A stretch of DNA of 64,000 nt from Bathynomus jamesi (GCA_023014485.1 JAJOZX010005613.1:170001-234000), one strand, 5' to 3'; positions 10,622-22,422 are shown, counted from the stretch's first letter. Numbers and translations: made by a program. The notes: generated from the letters alone by a model not told the origin.

Positions 10622-12567
10622 ATGTCATCAAGCACTAGAAAGTTCAAATGCAAAAACAACCCTGATTCCTTCTGTTATATATGTGGAAATTTTACACTTC
10701 CACATCAACGAGCAAATATAACTGACTTCGTAAAAAGAGCTTACTTAGTTTATTTTGGCATAAAACTGGGGGACCAAGATAAATCGTGGGCTCCACATAA
10801 AGCCTGCACTATATGCATTGAAAGATTGCGACATTGGACGAAGGGTTCGGATTCAAAAATACCTTTTGGAGTTCCGATGGTAAGTTTATGATTTCATAAA
10901 ACTACGTAATTTAATCACTAGTATACTATAACTTACCTAAATGTAATTGTAACTTAGGTACATAAACAAAAATTTACAGAAAATGTTTATAAGAATCTCA
11001 AATATTGCATAAGGTTGAAACACATAGAAATGTTAAATGTTTGGGTGATAACTTTTGATAAAATTCATAAAAACAAGTCTCTCGTCGCTTTGTTAACGCT
11101 TTACAATTTTTTTTCCATATCAGGTGTGGCGAGAGCCTACTAACCACGAGACCGATTGCTACCTTTGCTTTGTCAAGACTTCGGGCTTCACTAAGAAAAA
11201 TAAACATTGTATCGAGTACCCAAATTTCGACACCGCGATACGACCTGTGCTACATTCAAATGAGATCCCCATTCCAAAATTTAAGGGTCTGCCAACTCAA
11301 GAATTAGTTGAAGATGTTCCTGAAAATATTGTTATGCACTTTGAGGAGTCAGACACCGATTTTGACCCCAGCGTATTTGAAAGTCAAAACGATCCGCAAA
11401 AGTTTAACCAGGCCGAGTTGAATGATCTTGTAAGGGATCTAAATTTGCCAAAAAAGGCTGCGGAAATTTTAGCTTCAAGACTTAAAGAGAAAAACTTGCT
11501 TACTTCAAACACATACATTTCATTTTACAGAAAGAGAAGAAGAACTTGTTAAATATTTAGAACAGAGGATAGTTTAGTATATTGCTGCGACATAGTTGGT
11601 TTGTTAAAGAAGATGGGGGTTGAGTCTTACGATGCAAATGATTGGCGCTTGTTTTTAGACAGTTCGAAAAGAAGTCTTAAGTGTGTGTTGCATAATGGCA
11701 ATCTATACGGCTCGATACCGATTGGGCACTCAACAAAATTAAAAGAAAAGTATGAACATAGAGAAAAGGTTTTAAATCTTATCAAATATAGGGAGCACGA
11801 GTGGATCATATGTGTTGACTTAAAAATGGTTAATTTTCTGCTAGGACAACAAGGAGGGTATACTAAATATCCCTGCTTCCTTTGCTTATGGGACAGCAGA
11901 GCCAAGGAAGAACATTATTTCAAACAAATCTGGCCAGCACGAACATCACTTACTGTCGGAGAAAAAAACGTAATTAATCCACCTTTAGTGAGCAGAGGTA
12001 AAATCATATTTTCCTCTGCATATAAAACTAGGCCTCATTAAACAATATGTAAAAGCTTTAGATACGAACGGCGAGTGTTTCAAATACATAACTTCAAAAT
12101 TTCCAAGTTTAAGTTATGAAAAAATCAAGGCGGGAATTTTCGACGGTCCACAAATAAGAACAATGATTAAAGACAGCAATTTTCCTAATGTCATGAATGA
12201 ACGCGAAAAAAATGGCTGGTTCTCATTCGTGGACTTGATAGAAAACTTTTTAGGCAATTATAGGGCAGATAACTACGAAGAAATCGTAAAAAAACTTTTA
12301 AGGGACTACAAAGAGTTAGGTTGCAATATGAGCATAAAAATGCATTTTTTGAATAGCCATCTTGACCAATTTCCAAGTAATTTAGGTGATGTAAGTGACG
12401 AACAAGGGGAGAGATTCCACCAAGATATCAAAATTATGGAGGAACGGTACCAAGGCCGCTGGGATTCCCACATGATGGCTGATTACTGCTGGTGCTTGAA
12501 AAGAGACCTGCCATCAACAAGCAAATACGCTAGAAAGTCTTACAAAAGAAAATTTTTGCCACAGTGA
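10622..12567 (+). pseudogene. CMC-like zinc-finger D-D-E transposase (copy 1), two frame lesions
   Basis: The ATG at 10622 opens exon 1 (to 10879). A GTAAGT...CAG intron (10880-11123, phase 0) joins it to WREPTNHETDC. Putative zinc ligands: CYIC near the start, H-x3-C-x2-C in WAPHKACTIC, and H-x3-C-x2-C in HETDCYLC. An acidic linker and the motif AELNDLVRDLNLP follow. Candidate catalytic acids on an RNase-H-like fold: Asp in RLFLDSSKRS (about 11658), Asp in ICVDLKMVNFLLG (about 11817) and Glu in SDEQGERFHQD (about 12400). CFLCLWDSRA also lies between. Lesions: compensating indels with a stop near 11550, and a +1 slip in a T run near 12010, after which the frame runs to TGA at 12567. Intact length would be about 560 residues. 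Function in transposition is inferred from TIRs and motif order. The family matches uncharacterised proteins I recall from many invertebrates. Confidence 0.8.
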
Positions 12568-12727
12568 AAGCTTCATATCTGTTTGTTTTTTTATTTTAAG
12601 TCATTTCTATCGTTATAATGTAATTTTACTGTAGTTTGAACTGCTTGTATTCATGAAACTTGAAAAAAAATTTAACACATGACTTAATTTTTTAGTCCTA
12701 ATTTGAAAAATCTGGAAAATGGCACAT

Positions 12728-12849
12728 AGGCTGTCGACAAGAATCAGGACCTGATAGAGCCAAACCGAGTTGAAATTCGTATTCAGCGCACCCAAATTAC
12801 CTAGAATCAAGTGTCAGATATCATTCAATAAAATACGTGTTGCCCAGTG
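12728..12849 (-). repeat. Right terminal inverted repeat of CMC-like copy 1
   Basis: Inverted partner of the 9865-9985 arm. AATCAGGACCTGATAG and CAGCGCACCCAAATTACCTA mirror the left arm, and it ends CCCAGTG followed by TTA. Confidence 0.85.
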
Positions 12850-13426
12850 TTATTAATTAAAGAATTCTAACTTATTTATTATTTATGGACTTTCTGTATA
12901 GGCTTACCTATCTGTAGGTTATACTAACTCACATATGTATGTTTGACATTTTATCTGAAAGAGCTCAACGAATATAGTGGAAATTCATACTCTATGTTAT
13001 AATGGGTAAATTTACCTATTTCAAAAATTATTAGTGATTTGGAAACTGGAAAACTGGAAACTGTCTCATTCGATGTGGGAGGCGATCCTTACCTCGGTAC
13101 GACAGGTTCCGATATGACTATAGTAGTGGTACTATTTTCCAAAAATTGAAATGCAATATTTTCCTTCGAAAAAAGTTCTTGGAATCGTTTCTTGAAGATC
13201 TGAGACCATCACGCATAACGAAATTCCTACAGTAGTCCTCAAAGGTAATCCATACCATTGTCCACTGATTGTTTGACACTATTGAAGAATTGGTACTCAG
13301 ATTTTTTTAAAAGATTATTTAATTATTATTCTCTAAGACAATGGACTGCATTGCCCATTTTATGAGATATAGGTTGCTGTATAGCTTATTGTTTTAATTA
13401 AAGGTAATGTCATTTAATTATTAATA

Positions 13427-14016
13427 CAGTGAACATCCGCTATCCCCAAATGTCCAATACCCGAACAATCGCTTTTACGAACATTTTACTTTAATACCAG
13501 ATTTCGCTATTCGAACACGTTCTAATCCGATATTACGAACATCCGAACGTCGACGCCCCATTAAAGGTTCTGGAACATTCTCGAACAGTCAGCCATCGTA
13601 GGTTTAAAGAACGTGCTAACTTACATAACATATCTGCGCAAGGTGAGGCTGCAAGTGCAAATTCTGGGGCTGCCTCCGAATTTGCTAAACAATTAGCAGC
13701 AATAATTGACGAAGGTGGTTACCGGCGCGTGCGTGTAAGAAACATTATTAAATCCCTATTTTATTGTTCTAAATACTCTGCAATTGATTTATTTAGTAAT
13801 AGAAATCTATTTATTGTATGTGTATGTCTTTTATAGCATTAGGGACTCTCTATTTTGTGTAAAAATGGCTTTTCGGTGTTCGCTCGGACATATTTGGGAA
13901 TCTAACCCTAATTTATAACATTGTTCTTATGGGAAAATCGGTTTCGCTATAAAGAACATTCGCTATCCGAACGGGTTTTCAAGAACGTAACCTTTTCTGA
14001 TAGCGGATGTTTACTG
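13427..14016 (+). mobile_element. Tigger/pogo-type element, internally deleted (590 bp)
   Basis: Ends CAGTGAACATCCGCTATC and its inverted partner GATAGCGGATGTTTACTG, flanked by TA on both sides (13425-13426, 14017-14018). Inner sequences rich in CGAACA words also mirror each other. A coding relic at 13600-13722 reads RFKERANLHN then SAQGEAASANSG, ending in IIDEGGY. These are hallmark pogo/Tigger (CENP-B-like) motifs between the DNA-binding HTH and the DDE domain. The catalytic domain is gone, so this copy is non-autonomous. Confidence 0.85.
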
Positions 14017-14018
14017 TA

Positions 14019-14897
14019 ATATAAAATGTATGACTATGTAAACATAATGCTTGTCAAAATAATATTGGAGATTATATAGGCTGTTTTTTTATTAACGCAA
14101 CCCATTAAACATGCCGTATGGAGAATGCATTTATATTGATGAGATTTTCAATGAACTGAGCACCAGCCATACATGATTTGCCTCAATCATAGTAGATGCT
14201 GGAATTGATTTCCGTTGTTTTGTATGTACTAATGAATAAGGCGTTATATGTCGAAGGTGAGCCGCAATACATTCACTGGACTCAGTCGACCACTGTTCGC
14301 GTTGTACTGCAGCTCGTCTGTCGTGTGAAAATTATTGCACTTTTTCTTTCAGATCTGGGGCTCATAGATCAGTATATCATGGCCACAGATATTTCGAATA
14401 ATTCAGTCACCGAAGAAGGACTGTATAGCACATGCTCCTCTGTGATATGTGGATTCTTGCAATAATTTTGGAAGTAGCCCTGCATGTGTAAGTTCAGGAT
14501 CGTTCAACTGATTCCCGAATTTATTAAATATGGTACTGAAGTAATCTTGGCTAATGATTTGTAAGGAGAAAATTGCTTCTGTAATTCTTGCTACATTTAC
14601 TGCTATGCTATGCGCCATACATCAATTTTCTCATAGTACAGAGGTGTTGTATGAAGAGTATGCGGACTTTCTCTTGCTTATATTTGTGTGTTCTGGGAAT
14701 TGACTTATGCATTTATGTAAAACCATGTTGTATCAGTGAGAAATGTACTGTCCAAGGCATCTGGATTCTCACGATTGAAGAAAAGTGTTTGAAATCATTC
14801 GTAGTACCGGGCTAGTTTCTAAAAATCTAAAGTTTTTAGTTGCTGGACAGCAGTTACACAGTATGGATGTGTGTCTAACTTTCGTGTTGTTTTGTGA

Positions 14898-14950
<53 letters not shown>

Positions 14951-15821
14951 ATGTTTCTGCTGACAATCTTTGTAATTATTTATGGGTAAAACTTTACAAA
15001 CATTCATAAATTTACATCAGAATATCTTGCCCAGTAAGCTTATACGAAACATTCAGGCTGCTTAGCAACACTGACCGCTGTCATCTCAAAATTGTCAACC
15101 AAATGTCAAACTGGCCTCTAATTTGCTACTTTCCTGATTCCAAAATTCCATTTTGAATGTCGTCTGGCACTGTAGCGTTACCCTATGATAAGAAGTCTGC
15201 CTACTACGTCTAAAACTGAAAATAATACACTACATTGCTTAACTAGAAGTAATTCATCACTGAAGATGTACCGCCAAATAAGCGAAACGCCGAGTTAAGC
15301 GACGTTTTCACCATCTTTTATCATATTACTTTAATACCCTTTTAAGGATACTTAAACTCACTTTTTAATTCATAATTCAGTTCATTTACTCATATTTCAA
15401 TTCATAATAAAGAGAAGAAAAACTTACTGTAATTACGAGTGTCTCCGAGTTGAGCGAAAAATACAGTATTGCATATTGTTCCGAGGTTTGAACAGAGACA
15501 TGCACAATTGGGTCTCAGTTGCTGGAAATTTTCGTGACAATAAGTTCATTGTGTCGAACCTAAATGCACAGTCAGTGGATTGCGCTAATAAAATATTACC
15601 TAGTATTTAAAATGCCACCCGAAATGTCACGTATAAATGATAGCCATTTAAGCCGTTAAGGGACTAAAATGAGTTGTAATTTCGATGATTTTGGTATAAG
15701 GAGAAGAAAGTTAGAAAAGATGGGGGGTAAGCAATTCTCAAACTTACTCTTTTGAGAATATACATTGCCTTAAACGCGTAAATAATTTATATAATTCATT
15801 CATACTATGGCAGAATTACTA
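14019..15821. other. Unassigned non-coding stretch with (CA)n
   Basis: No gene recognised. Contains a 50-bp (CA)n at 14900-14949. The region 15240-15310 includes GAAGATG...CGAAACGCC words reminiscent of 3' ends of some retroelements, but too weakly to call. Confidence 0.5.
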
Positions 15822-15902
15822 CAAGGGGTGTTCAATAAATAAGGTAAAAGGTAACGGAATTACAAAATAAGGCTCATTACCTTATTTATTGACCACTCCT
15901 CG
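15822..15902. mobile_element. 81-bp mariner-type micro-MITE
   Basis: Consists of two inverted arms (GGTGTTCAATAAATAAGGTAA and its partner TTACCTTATTTATTGACCACT) around a 25-bp loop, flanked by TA (15820-15821, 15903-15904). TA duplication and a GGGGTGTTC-like end fit Tc1/mariner. Confidence 0.75.
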
Positions 15903-16048
15903 TACATTATTATACCTATACATAACTTAAAATCCCGTTACCATTATTAAAAGTGGTATCTACATAATTTCCCCTAAGAAGACAGATCAAAAACTGAAAT
16001 CATTAACTATATAACAGTGTCGTAGAAGAGGAACTGGTAACTCACTAC

Positions 16049-16056
16049 ACACACAA

Positions 16057-16090
<34 letters not shown>
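16049..16090. repeat. (CA)n microsatellite
   Basis: CA dinucleotide tract with one AACTACAC interruption. The flanking 15905-16678 shows nothing else I can assign. Confidence 0.9.
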
Positions 16091-16678
16091 CCAAGACCAA
16101 GTGAATGTTGTGAATGAAGTTAATGAAATTCAGAATGACTGGTGAGAAGAGTAGTATATAAAGCCAAAGGTGTTTCATAATGACATCCACTGCCTACGAC
16201 TATCTATCTAATCGTAACCACGCAGTAACGAAAGCACACGCATTCGCACTACACCACATAGACAGTCAAGTGCCTAAAGCATTCCAGTCAAAGTACGTAA
16301 ATGGCCTTTTTATAACTTTAACCTCTCAAATAATAAAAGGCTCTTAACATTGACCGTAACGGTTCCTTTTTAGGTATAATGTTTCGGTATATAGGGTTAA
16401 AAAGAGAGATAGTAGGTCCCCGGTTAGTATCTATGCGGTCCCCAATTTGGAACCTAATTCTGAGAGGAACCTTTCCTTAACCTATTTTGATGGTGTATAC
16501 TGCTCACATTTGAACTTCATGCAGTGAGAGAACAGCGCGAGTTGGCTACTCACAGCATGTATTTGAATGCATGCTATTACCTATACACGCAACTATAATA
16601 AGAATTTCTGCTACAATGATCGCAACCAGAATAGAATGAGTGGAGGGATTCGAGTGAGGAGGAATAGTATACACACAC

Positions 16679-17184
16679 ACAAAGGGTTGACAAAAGTAAA
16701 TAGACACCTTTGGTTTTTCCCCATAGTTCTTAATTCGATAATAAAAGTTAACAAATAAGGACCTTTTCCAGTTTGTGTACCGTTTTTCATATAATTTATT
16801 TTTGCTTTATAAGGCTAACTAACGAAAATATCATGACCTAACCTAACCAATCGTCAAAGGCGTACAGTTAACCTAACGATTGGTTAGGTTAGGTCGTGAT
16901 ATTTTCGTTAGTTAGCCTTATAAGCCTAACTAAAGAGATTGATATTATCACTCATTTTTGATCTGAAAAGAAGCAAAAATAAATTATATGAAAAACGGTA
17001 CACAAACTGGAAAAGGTCCATAAATAATAACCCATTTATTGAATGAATATATTTAGAATCGCGTTATTTTTCCCCTTTCCATTTATGTCAATCTGACACG
17101 CGTTCTGCCATTCCATTGATGAGCTTTGCCATTTCTTCTCGAGTTCAATCATCGTGGTGTCTATTTACTTTTGTCAACCCTCTG
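16679..17184. mobile_element. Tc1-like MITE carrying a nested MITE
   Basis: Host MITE ends read AGGGTTGACAAAAGTAAATA (left) and TATTTACTTTTGTCAACCCT (right). Two relatives lie at 18518-18755 and 61216-61686. Compared with the uninterrupted 18518 copy, this one has an extra 261 bp at 16759-17019. The right end is followed by TA, while the left outer bases are eroded. Confidence 0.85.
16759..17019. mobile_element. Palindromic MITE nested in Tc1-like MITE, TTAGG-like core
   Basis: Arms GGACCTTTTCCAGTTTGTG and its exact inverted partner end the insert, and inner arms around 16810-16865 and 16872-16930 are also inverted. The middle holds CCTAACCTAACC and TTAGGTTAGG facing each other. The insert is flanked by ATAA on both sides (16755-16758, 17020-17023), consistent with a 4-bp target duplication. 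Confidence 0.75.
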
Positions 17185-17456
17185 TAAACACATCAGTGTA
17201 TTTTCTATCCAAAACAAACGAGTACTTTGCTGGTATAGGCTGAACTTGTTGTTCTACACTGTCGTTCCTGCAGCCCCCCGCCCCCCTCAACCCCCGACTT
17301 CAGCGAGTTTGCTTCACGGTTGGATTCACTTTTAATTTTTAGTTTGAACGAGAGAAAACCGCTGAAAAATAGAGATATTTGTATTTTCAAAGAAATAGTT
17401 TAATTAATATGAGAACATCCTGTCTGTTGTACATAATTGGAAACTATTATAGTCTA

Positions 17457-17495
17457 CTAGCTAAAGTGGGCCCTACGGGCCCATTTAGCTAGACC
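17457..17495 (-). mobile_element. Helentron/Helitron-type 3' end (hairpin + CTAG)
   Basis: Read on the minus strand: a GGGCCC-GTA-GGGCCC hairpin (17468-17482) then ACTTTAGCTAGT. This is the same layout as the plus-strand Helentron end at 34437-34465 (hairpin then CTCAGCTAGT). Helitron-like elements end in a short GC-rich hairpin close to a CTAG-type terminus. The body would extend to higher coordinates, possibly including the fold-back at 17590-17770. Confidence 0.55.
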
Positions 17496-17591
17496 TGTGG
17501 TGCTGGGGCCTGCAGCCCTCAATTACTGGGGAGTTAATAGTTTCCGGTCAAAAAAACGCAACCATGAAAATCTTAAGCTTCACAAATCTTG

Positions 17592-17768
17592 ATACAGTGG
17601 GTTCGGATGTGAAGTTTAAGATTTTCATTGCTGCGTTCTTTTCTATAGTTTTATTGACCGAATAATTGGACCCTCAGTAATTGGGGGGGTCAATTATTCG
17701 GTCAACAAAACTATAGAAAAGGACGCAGCAATGAAAATCTTAAGCTTCACATCCGAACTCATTGTATC
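17592..17768. repeat. Long inverted repeat (fold-back), arms ~80 bp
   Basis: The arm beginning GGTTCGGATGTGAAG (about 17600) and running to GACCGAATAATTGG is mirrored after a 20-bp loop (GGGGG-rich) by CAATTATTCGGTC...CTTCACATCCGAACTC. A shorter third piece of the arm (AATGAAAATCTTAA) repeats at 17774, and another at 17563. Unclassified fold-back or MITE. Confidence 0.75.
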
Positions 17769-18001
17769 AAGCAATGAAAATCTTAACGCGTTCGAGTAAA
17801 AAATTGAAACAAAGCAAAGCACATTTATTTCTTTGTTCAGAATCACTTAATAGTAAATACATGATGTCTACAGACGGACAGGACTGCCTTTTTATACTAT
17901 AGATTACAAGATAGTTTTCAAAAGATATAATAATATCTACATTGTTGTATGATCTTTTGACCTTCATTTAATTAAGGGATTTAAGTAGCACGCATATACT
18001 G

Positions 18002-18014
18002 TATATATATATAT

Positions 18015-18082
<68 letters not shown>
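18002..18082. repeat. (TA)n then (GA)n microsatellite
   Basis: Short TA run at 18002-18014 followed by a 64-bp pure GA tract. Confidence 0.95.
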
Positions 18083-18084
<2 letters not shown>

Positions 18085-18517
18085 TTGGACCTGTCCAGAA
18101 TCGAAATATGCTTATTTCACAGAGTTAAGTCACAGATTGTACCAGAAATGCGTTATTCCAATGTTATTCATATTGCATATTAAAGGAAGTCAGTTGTTTA
18201 GCTAAAATTCACACTATATACCTTGAAAAATTGAAAAAACAGTGTTCTGGATCGACTCACTTCCATCATTCGTGTATTTAGCGCCCACAAGATTGTTTCA
18301 ACGGGACATACGTCGAATTTGGAGGTCATTAGCGATGCCTCGTACAGTCAATGCGCGTTATATATCACAATATACCAATGACCTTGTGATCAAATGTGGT
18401 CAAAGTAGGAGGCAGAAAGCTGAAATGCTTAATTTGTTTTGTAAATAGGGCACTGTACATAATAAAATCGCAAATATTTGTTAGACAGATGTAAAAGTTG
18501 ACCATCCATTAGTGTAC

Positions 18518-18755
18518 AGAGAGTTGACAAAAGTAAATAGACATTACGATAATTGTCCTCGAGGACAAATGGCAAAGCTCATCAATGTAATACCAAAACG
18601 TGTGTGTCAACTACACATAATAGGAAGGGAGAAAACAATACGATTCTAAATATATTGATTTAATAAATCTGTTCTTATTTATTAATTTTTATCATCAAAT
18701 CAAAAAACTATGGAAAAAAAACTGAAGGTGTCTATTCACTTCTGTCAACCCTCTG
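18518..18755. mobile_element. Tc1-like MITE, uninterrupted 238-bp copy
   Basis: CAGAGAGTTGACAAAAGT at the left and its near-inverse TTCTGTCAACCCTCTG at the right, flanked by TA (18516-18517, 18756-18757). It shares the inner segments TTTGATGATAAAAATTAATAA (inverted) and GATGAGCTTTGCCAT with the 16679 and 61216 copies, and serves as the empty-site reference for their nested insertions. Confidence 0.85.
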
Positions 18756-18757
18756 TA

Positions 18758-19565
18758 TGGTTATCACTGGTTACAGAACGAAAGCAAACAGTTCCTATTC
18801 GCCAGGTGAGATCCCATTCAAGCACAAGGCTCGCCGCATGTAGACAATGTATATATATCCTTAACTCATGAGAATGACGCAACGTTATTTATATAAACTG
18901 AATCACAACGAACGTACGTGGTTCAGCCAAAACGCCTGCTTACATCCGCCAGTTTCAAACGACATTTAACCATTAGCCAAGGAGATAGCACGCAGATGTA
19001 TGGTACTTTGCTTGGGGGTTTGTTTTATTCTATGACGAATCTTAGATTCGTCAATTCACGTCCAATGAATACACATGGGTATAATGGCGAACAGAAAATC
19101 AAGCGTCTTGTAAATCTTATTTCACGATGATGTTAATTCAACGGGTATATGGGTACTGACTTCGCATGTTGTAAAAACTAACCGCATAATATTTGTCGAG
19201 GAACGTCTTAATTCTACCAAATACTCGTACATGCCTCTTGTTCTACTCTTAAAGATTATAATAAATGCAACAAACAGATAGTTTAAAATGTCAGACTTCC
19301 AAAACCATCACTCAGTGGCAGAGATAAAGGAACAGTATAGGTTCTTCCCTGGTCACCTACAGAACCCTATATAGGAAAGAACCCCATTGAAGGTGTTTAT
19401 TTGAGAATACCTTCATCGTTATCTGAGAAAATGAGACTTCTTCTACGCATATATGGCAATACTGAAGCTGAGGCCGCTGTTAATAAGCCGCTTTCCTGTA
19501 TTGTTTACTTACTGTTTGTTCTGAGCTGTAATAAAACTTACAGTATTTATGTTACAGTGGTTCTC

Positions 19566-19647
<82 letters not shown>

Positions 19648-19761
19648 GAGAGAGAGAGAATTCATTCTCAAAGATTACTTTTATCTGATATCAGAAAAAC
19701 TAAAAAGAACACGCGCACGACGTCACTTATACCCAGTTGCCCTCCACACACACACACACAC

Positions 19762-19800
<39 letters not shown>

Positions 19801-20314
19801 GAGAGAGACTCACTTATACAGTAATAAAAAAAAACTGGGAAAAGAAGCAAGAAATATCGGAGCCGTTCCTTGCATTCATGTCTCGATAATTACACGAGCG
19901 AAAACAATTAAATATTCCATTTTAAAATTAAGAAAATCATTTAAATAACTTTCGTATTAAATTACCTTTATTTAAGCGTTTAATATTACGTAGCGTTTTC
20001 TAATTTTTACATACGCGAAGTTATTTGAGAACAATTTTAATTGAAGGATTTTTTTCCCTTGTTAAGTGGTTTTTAACTGATTTTCGTTGGGTTTTTTCGT
20101 GTTTTTTTTTGTTTGTTCAACCAACGTTAAAAATGTCTTAGGTGAAACATTTTTAAAAGTTTATTTTTTAAATTAAAACTGAAATTAAAATAAATATTAT
20201 TCGTAAATATTCTGAATATTTTTTTTTTACTTGTACGCACACACAAACACACACACATATACACGCGCACGCGCGCGCGCGCCACCCCCCACCTAAACAC
20301 ACACACACACACAC

Positions 20315-20364
<50 letters not shown>

Positions 20365-20550
20365 TGGACATAATTAGAGTGTACTAAAAATATTTGACTT
20401 CTACTTATGATTTGTTAATTTCTAATTTTTTCTCTGATTAACACTTTGCATACTGTTAGATCTGTGACTAAACTCATTGGATCTCAAAGTACAATCGATG
20501 TCAGCTATGTATCTACTATCAATTACAGTAGATTCCTTTCTAAACGAACG
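18758..20550. other. Unassigned stretch with several microsatellites
   Basis: (TA)n+(GA)n at 19567-19662, (CA)n+(GA)n at 19746-19806, and a compound CA/CG tract at 20237-20360. Open frames at 18242-18448 and 18918-19130 were inspected and not recognised. Confidence 0.6.
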
Positions 20551-21560
20551 ACATAGCAATGAAAATATATCTTTTTTGAACTTAAATATCAGAAGCCTTC
20601 CAAATCACTTTGATGAGTTGACAGACAACCTAAAATTGTTACAACATAAATTCACATGAATTATATTGATCGACGCCTGGTTAAGTGAAAACTAAGTTAT
20701 TTTTAATGTGCCAGGTTACACGCGCCACTACATACTATATATAGAAATAATAAAGGCTTTGTAGTAAGAATTTTTACAAATACTAATTTCAAAAGTGAAT
20801 GTGTCGAACAATTAACGAGTATTAGCGATCACCTGTTAACGTTAGCGAGTGAAGTATCATATATATATATAAATAACATCATTTCAGTGTTAAGTGTATA
20901 CCGACTACCAAACGCTAACTTACCCATGTTTATTGCAAGCATAGAAAAACTTCAATTTCTAATCACATCAACGATAATTGCATTATCGCCAACGACCTAA
21001 AAATCGAACTTGCTAATCTAAATTCTAATTCTAATTTCTACTACAATCTCATCACAGCAAGTGGCTTCAATTTAACCATTACGAAGTCAACAAGGCTACA
21101 TAATACCATAGAAAACTCCACTTTATTATACCAAATCTGGGTGCAGTCTTCCTTTGACCGTATGTCATGTATATTCTTATTAAGTATTAAGGACCATTTG
21201 CCCAAATACACAAAGCTAATTAACCATTTATAAACAAGGGAGAAGTAAAAATTGTCTACAAACCCTAAAGCTATAATAAACTGAAATTTATCAGAACGTT
21301 TTGACTGGTCGCGAATAACAAAGTAACTGTGACAAAAAAAAAAATTTCAAACCTTATGTGAAACGCACTAATGGATATATTTAATGTTAATTCCCCTATC
21401 AAATCAAAACTTGCGTAAAAAAAAAAATAATAATTATAACCAGTGGATCACTCCGGCTATCGGAACAAGCATAAAACATAAATATTCTCTATGTAAATTA
21501 TGAGAGAATGATATATATCCATGGGTAAACATGTAGAAGTTATACTGGACAACAAATTAG
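20550..21560 (+). pseudogene. LINE apurinic-type endonuclease domain remnant
   Basis: Reading across frameshifts on the plus strand: SFLNLNIRSLPNHFDEL (about 20568-20620), LIDAWLSEN (about 20668), NVPGYTRH (about 20706), VYRLPNANLP (about 20898), then a TLLYQIWVQSS block (about 21120), DHLPKY (about 21191) and WITPAIGTSIKHKY (about 21443). This is the order of the exonuclease/endonuclease/phosphatase-type domain and start of the RT-proximal linker of CR1/L2-like LINEs. Many stops and indels make it a dead copy. It lacks a recognisable RT downstream. Confidence 0.75.
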
Positions 21561-21877
21561 AACCTTTTCCTCAAGTAAAATAGAGTGATTCTGGTAGATT
21601 TTTGTACCCAGAATATGAATATGGATGTGAAATGTTTCCATCACCCATAGTTTTTGAACAAACTGAGTTTGAATTTTGTTTAAAAAACGGGAATATGTAG
21701 GTATAATTGGCAGCATTAGAATTACACTTGTCGGGAAGTACTGGGACTGAAGATGGTACTGTGCTACTGAAAATGGCTAAAATAACAGTTAGATGAATTT
21801 CACTTAATGGGGAGACCAGTGGTTTGCAAGCAAATGGGGGATACAATTAGAAACACTGGAACGGGAGTGGTCGTGCG

Positions 21878-21908
<31 letters not shown>

Positions 21909-21912
<4 letters not shown>

Positions 21913-22133
21913 ACGACGTAAGTATAGAGGAGCGTTCTGCACACGAGGAAGAGAAATAACGAACAAATGAAAAATGAGGTACCCGCCCGGGAATCGAACC
22001 CAGGATCTTCCAATTGCCGGTCAGATATGCTATCCACTACACCACAGGCCTCGATCAGTCAGAAGTCGTAATTCTCCTACATAGGGCAGAAACCAATGCC
22101 CTAAGAGGGCACCCTCGCAAATCGTGAATATGT
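21909..22133 (-). repeat. tRNA-derived SINE (Arg-like core), copy 1
   Basis: On the minus strand: head (GCGAGGGTGCCCTCTTAGGG, then AGAATTACGACTTCTGA), tRNA-like core with A-box TGGTGTAGTGGATAGC and B-box GGTTCGATTCC, and a body ending ACGTCGTTTCTA before (TA)n. The core folds as a tRNA with an anticodon-type stem TCTGA/TTGGA, resembling arthropod tRNA-Arg (TGGATA...TCTGAC...GAAGATC). Position 33 is C rather than T and the acceptor stem is poor, so it is a SINE and not a tRNA. Other copies: 42027-42212, 57388-57895, and a tail piece at 59676. Confidence 0.85.
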
Positions 22134-22273
22134 ACATTTAACTGCAATGACCACGCAGTATATTAATGTATAGAAACGACGTAAGTATAGAGGAGCGTTC
22201 TGCACACGAGGAAGAGAAATAACGAACAAATGAAACATTAATATACTGCGTGGTCATTGCAGTTAAATGTATA
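22131..22273. repeat. Hairpin with 38-bp arms around a duplicated SINE tail
   Basis: ATTTAACTGCAATGACCACG...ATTAATGT (22133-22168) is inverted at 22234-22270. The 64-bp loop repeats the SINE tail segment seen at 21909-21975 almost exactly. This looks like a fold-back duplication made during SINE insertion or repair. Confidence 0.8.
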
Positions 22274-22369
22274 TATATATATATATATATATATGGAATG
22301 ACTTTCACAATTAAACACGTGAAATGAATGAATGATGCAAACACATTTTTCTTTTTCCTTGTGGGTTTA

Positions 22370-22373
<4 letters not shown>

Positions 22374-22418
<45 letters not shown>
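22374..22418. repeat. (TA)n microsatellite
   Basis: Pure TA tract ending directly at TGTAGCGG. Another TA run lies at 22270-22293 and one at 21880-21908. Confidence 0.95.

Positions 22419-22422
<4 letters not shown>

Larger units (their letters stand above)
9865..12849 (+). mobile_element. CMC/Chapaev-like DNA transposon, copy 1, nearly complete
   Basis: Element of about 2.99 kb with imperfect terminal inverted repeats of about 120 bp. The left end starts CACTGGGGAACAA. The right end, read inward on the minus strand, starts CACTGGGCAACAC. Both arms contain the shared block TAGGTAATTTGGGTGCGCTGA and, further in, CTATCAGGTCCTGATT. The flanks carry TTA on both sides (9862-9864 and 12850-12852). 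It contains one gene on the plus strand with a TATA/Inr promoter, a small 5' intron and a coding intron. CAC-starting ends with 3-4-bp AT-rich duplications fit the CACTA-Mirage-Chapaev group. That assignment is inference, because I do not recognise the exact family. Two relatives lie at 31139-33386 and 52253-53610. Confidence 0.8.

Noticed and set aside
18242..18448. 68-codon open frame with Arg-rich centre
   Set aside because: No family recognised, no splice or promoter signals, chance length for this composition.
20127..20360. Cys/Val-rich open frames, possible cysteine-rich peptide
   Set aside because: CVCVCV is the reading of (CA)n on the minus strand. The same applies at 14769-15009 and 15987-16190.
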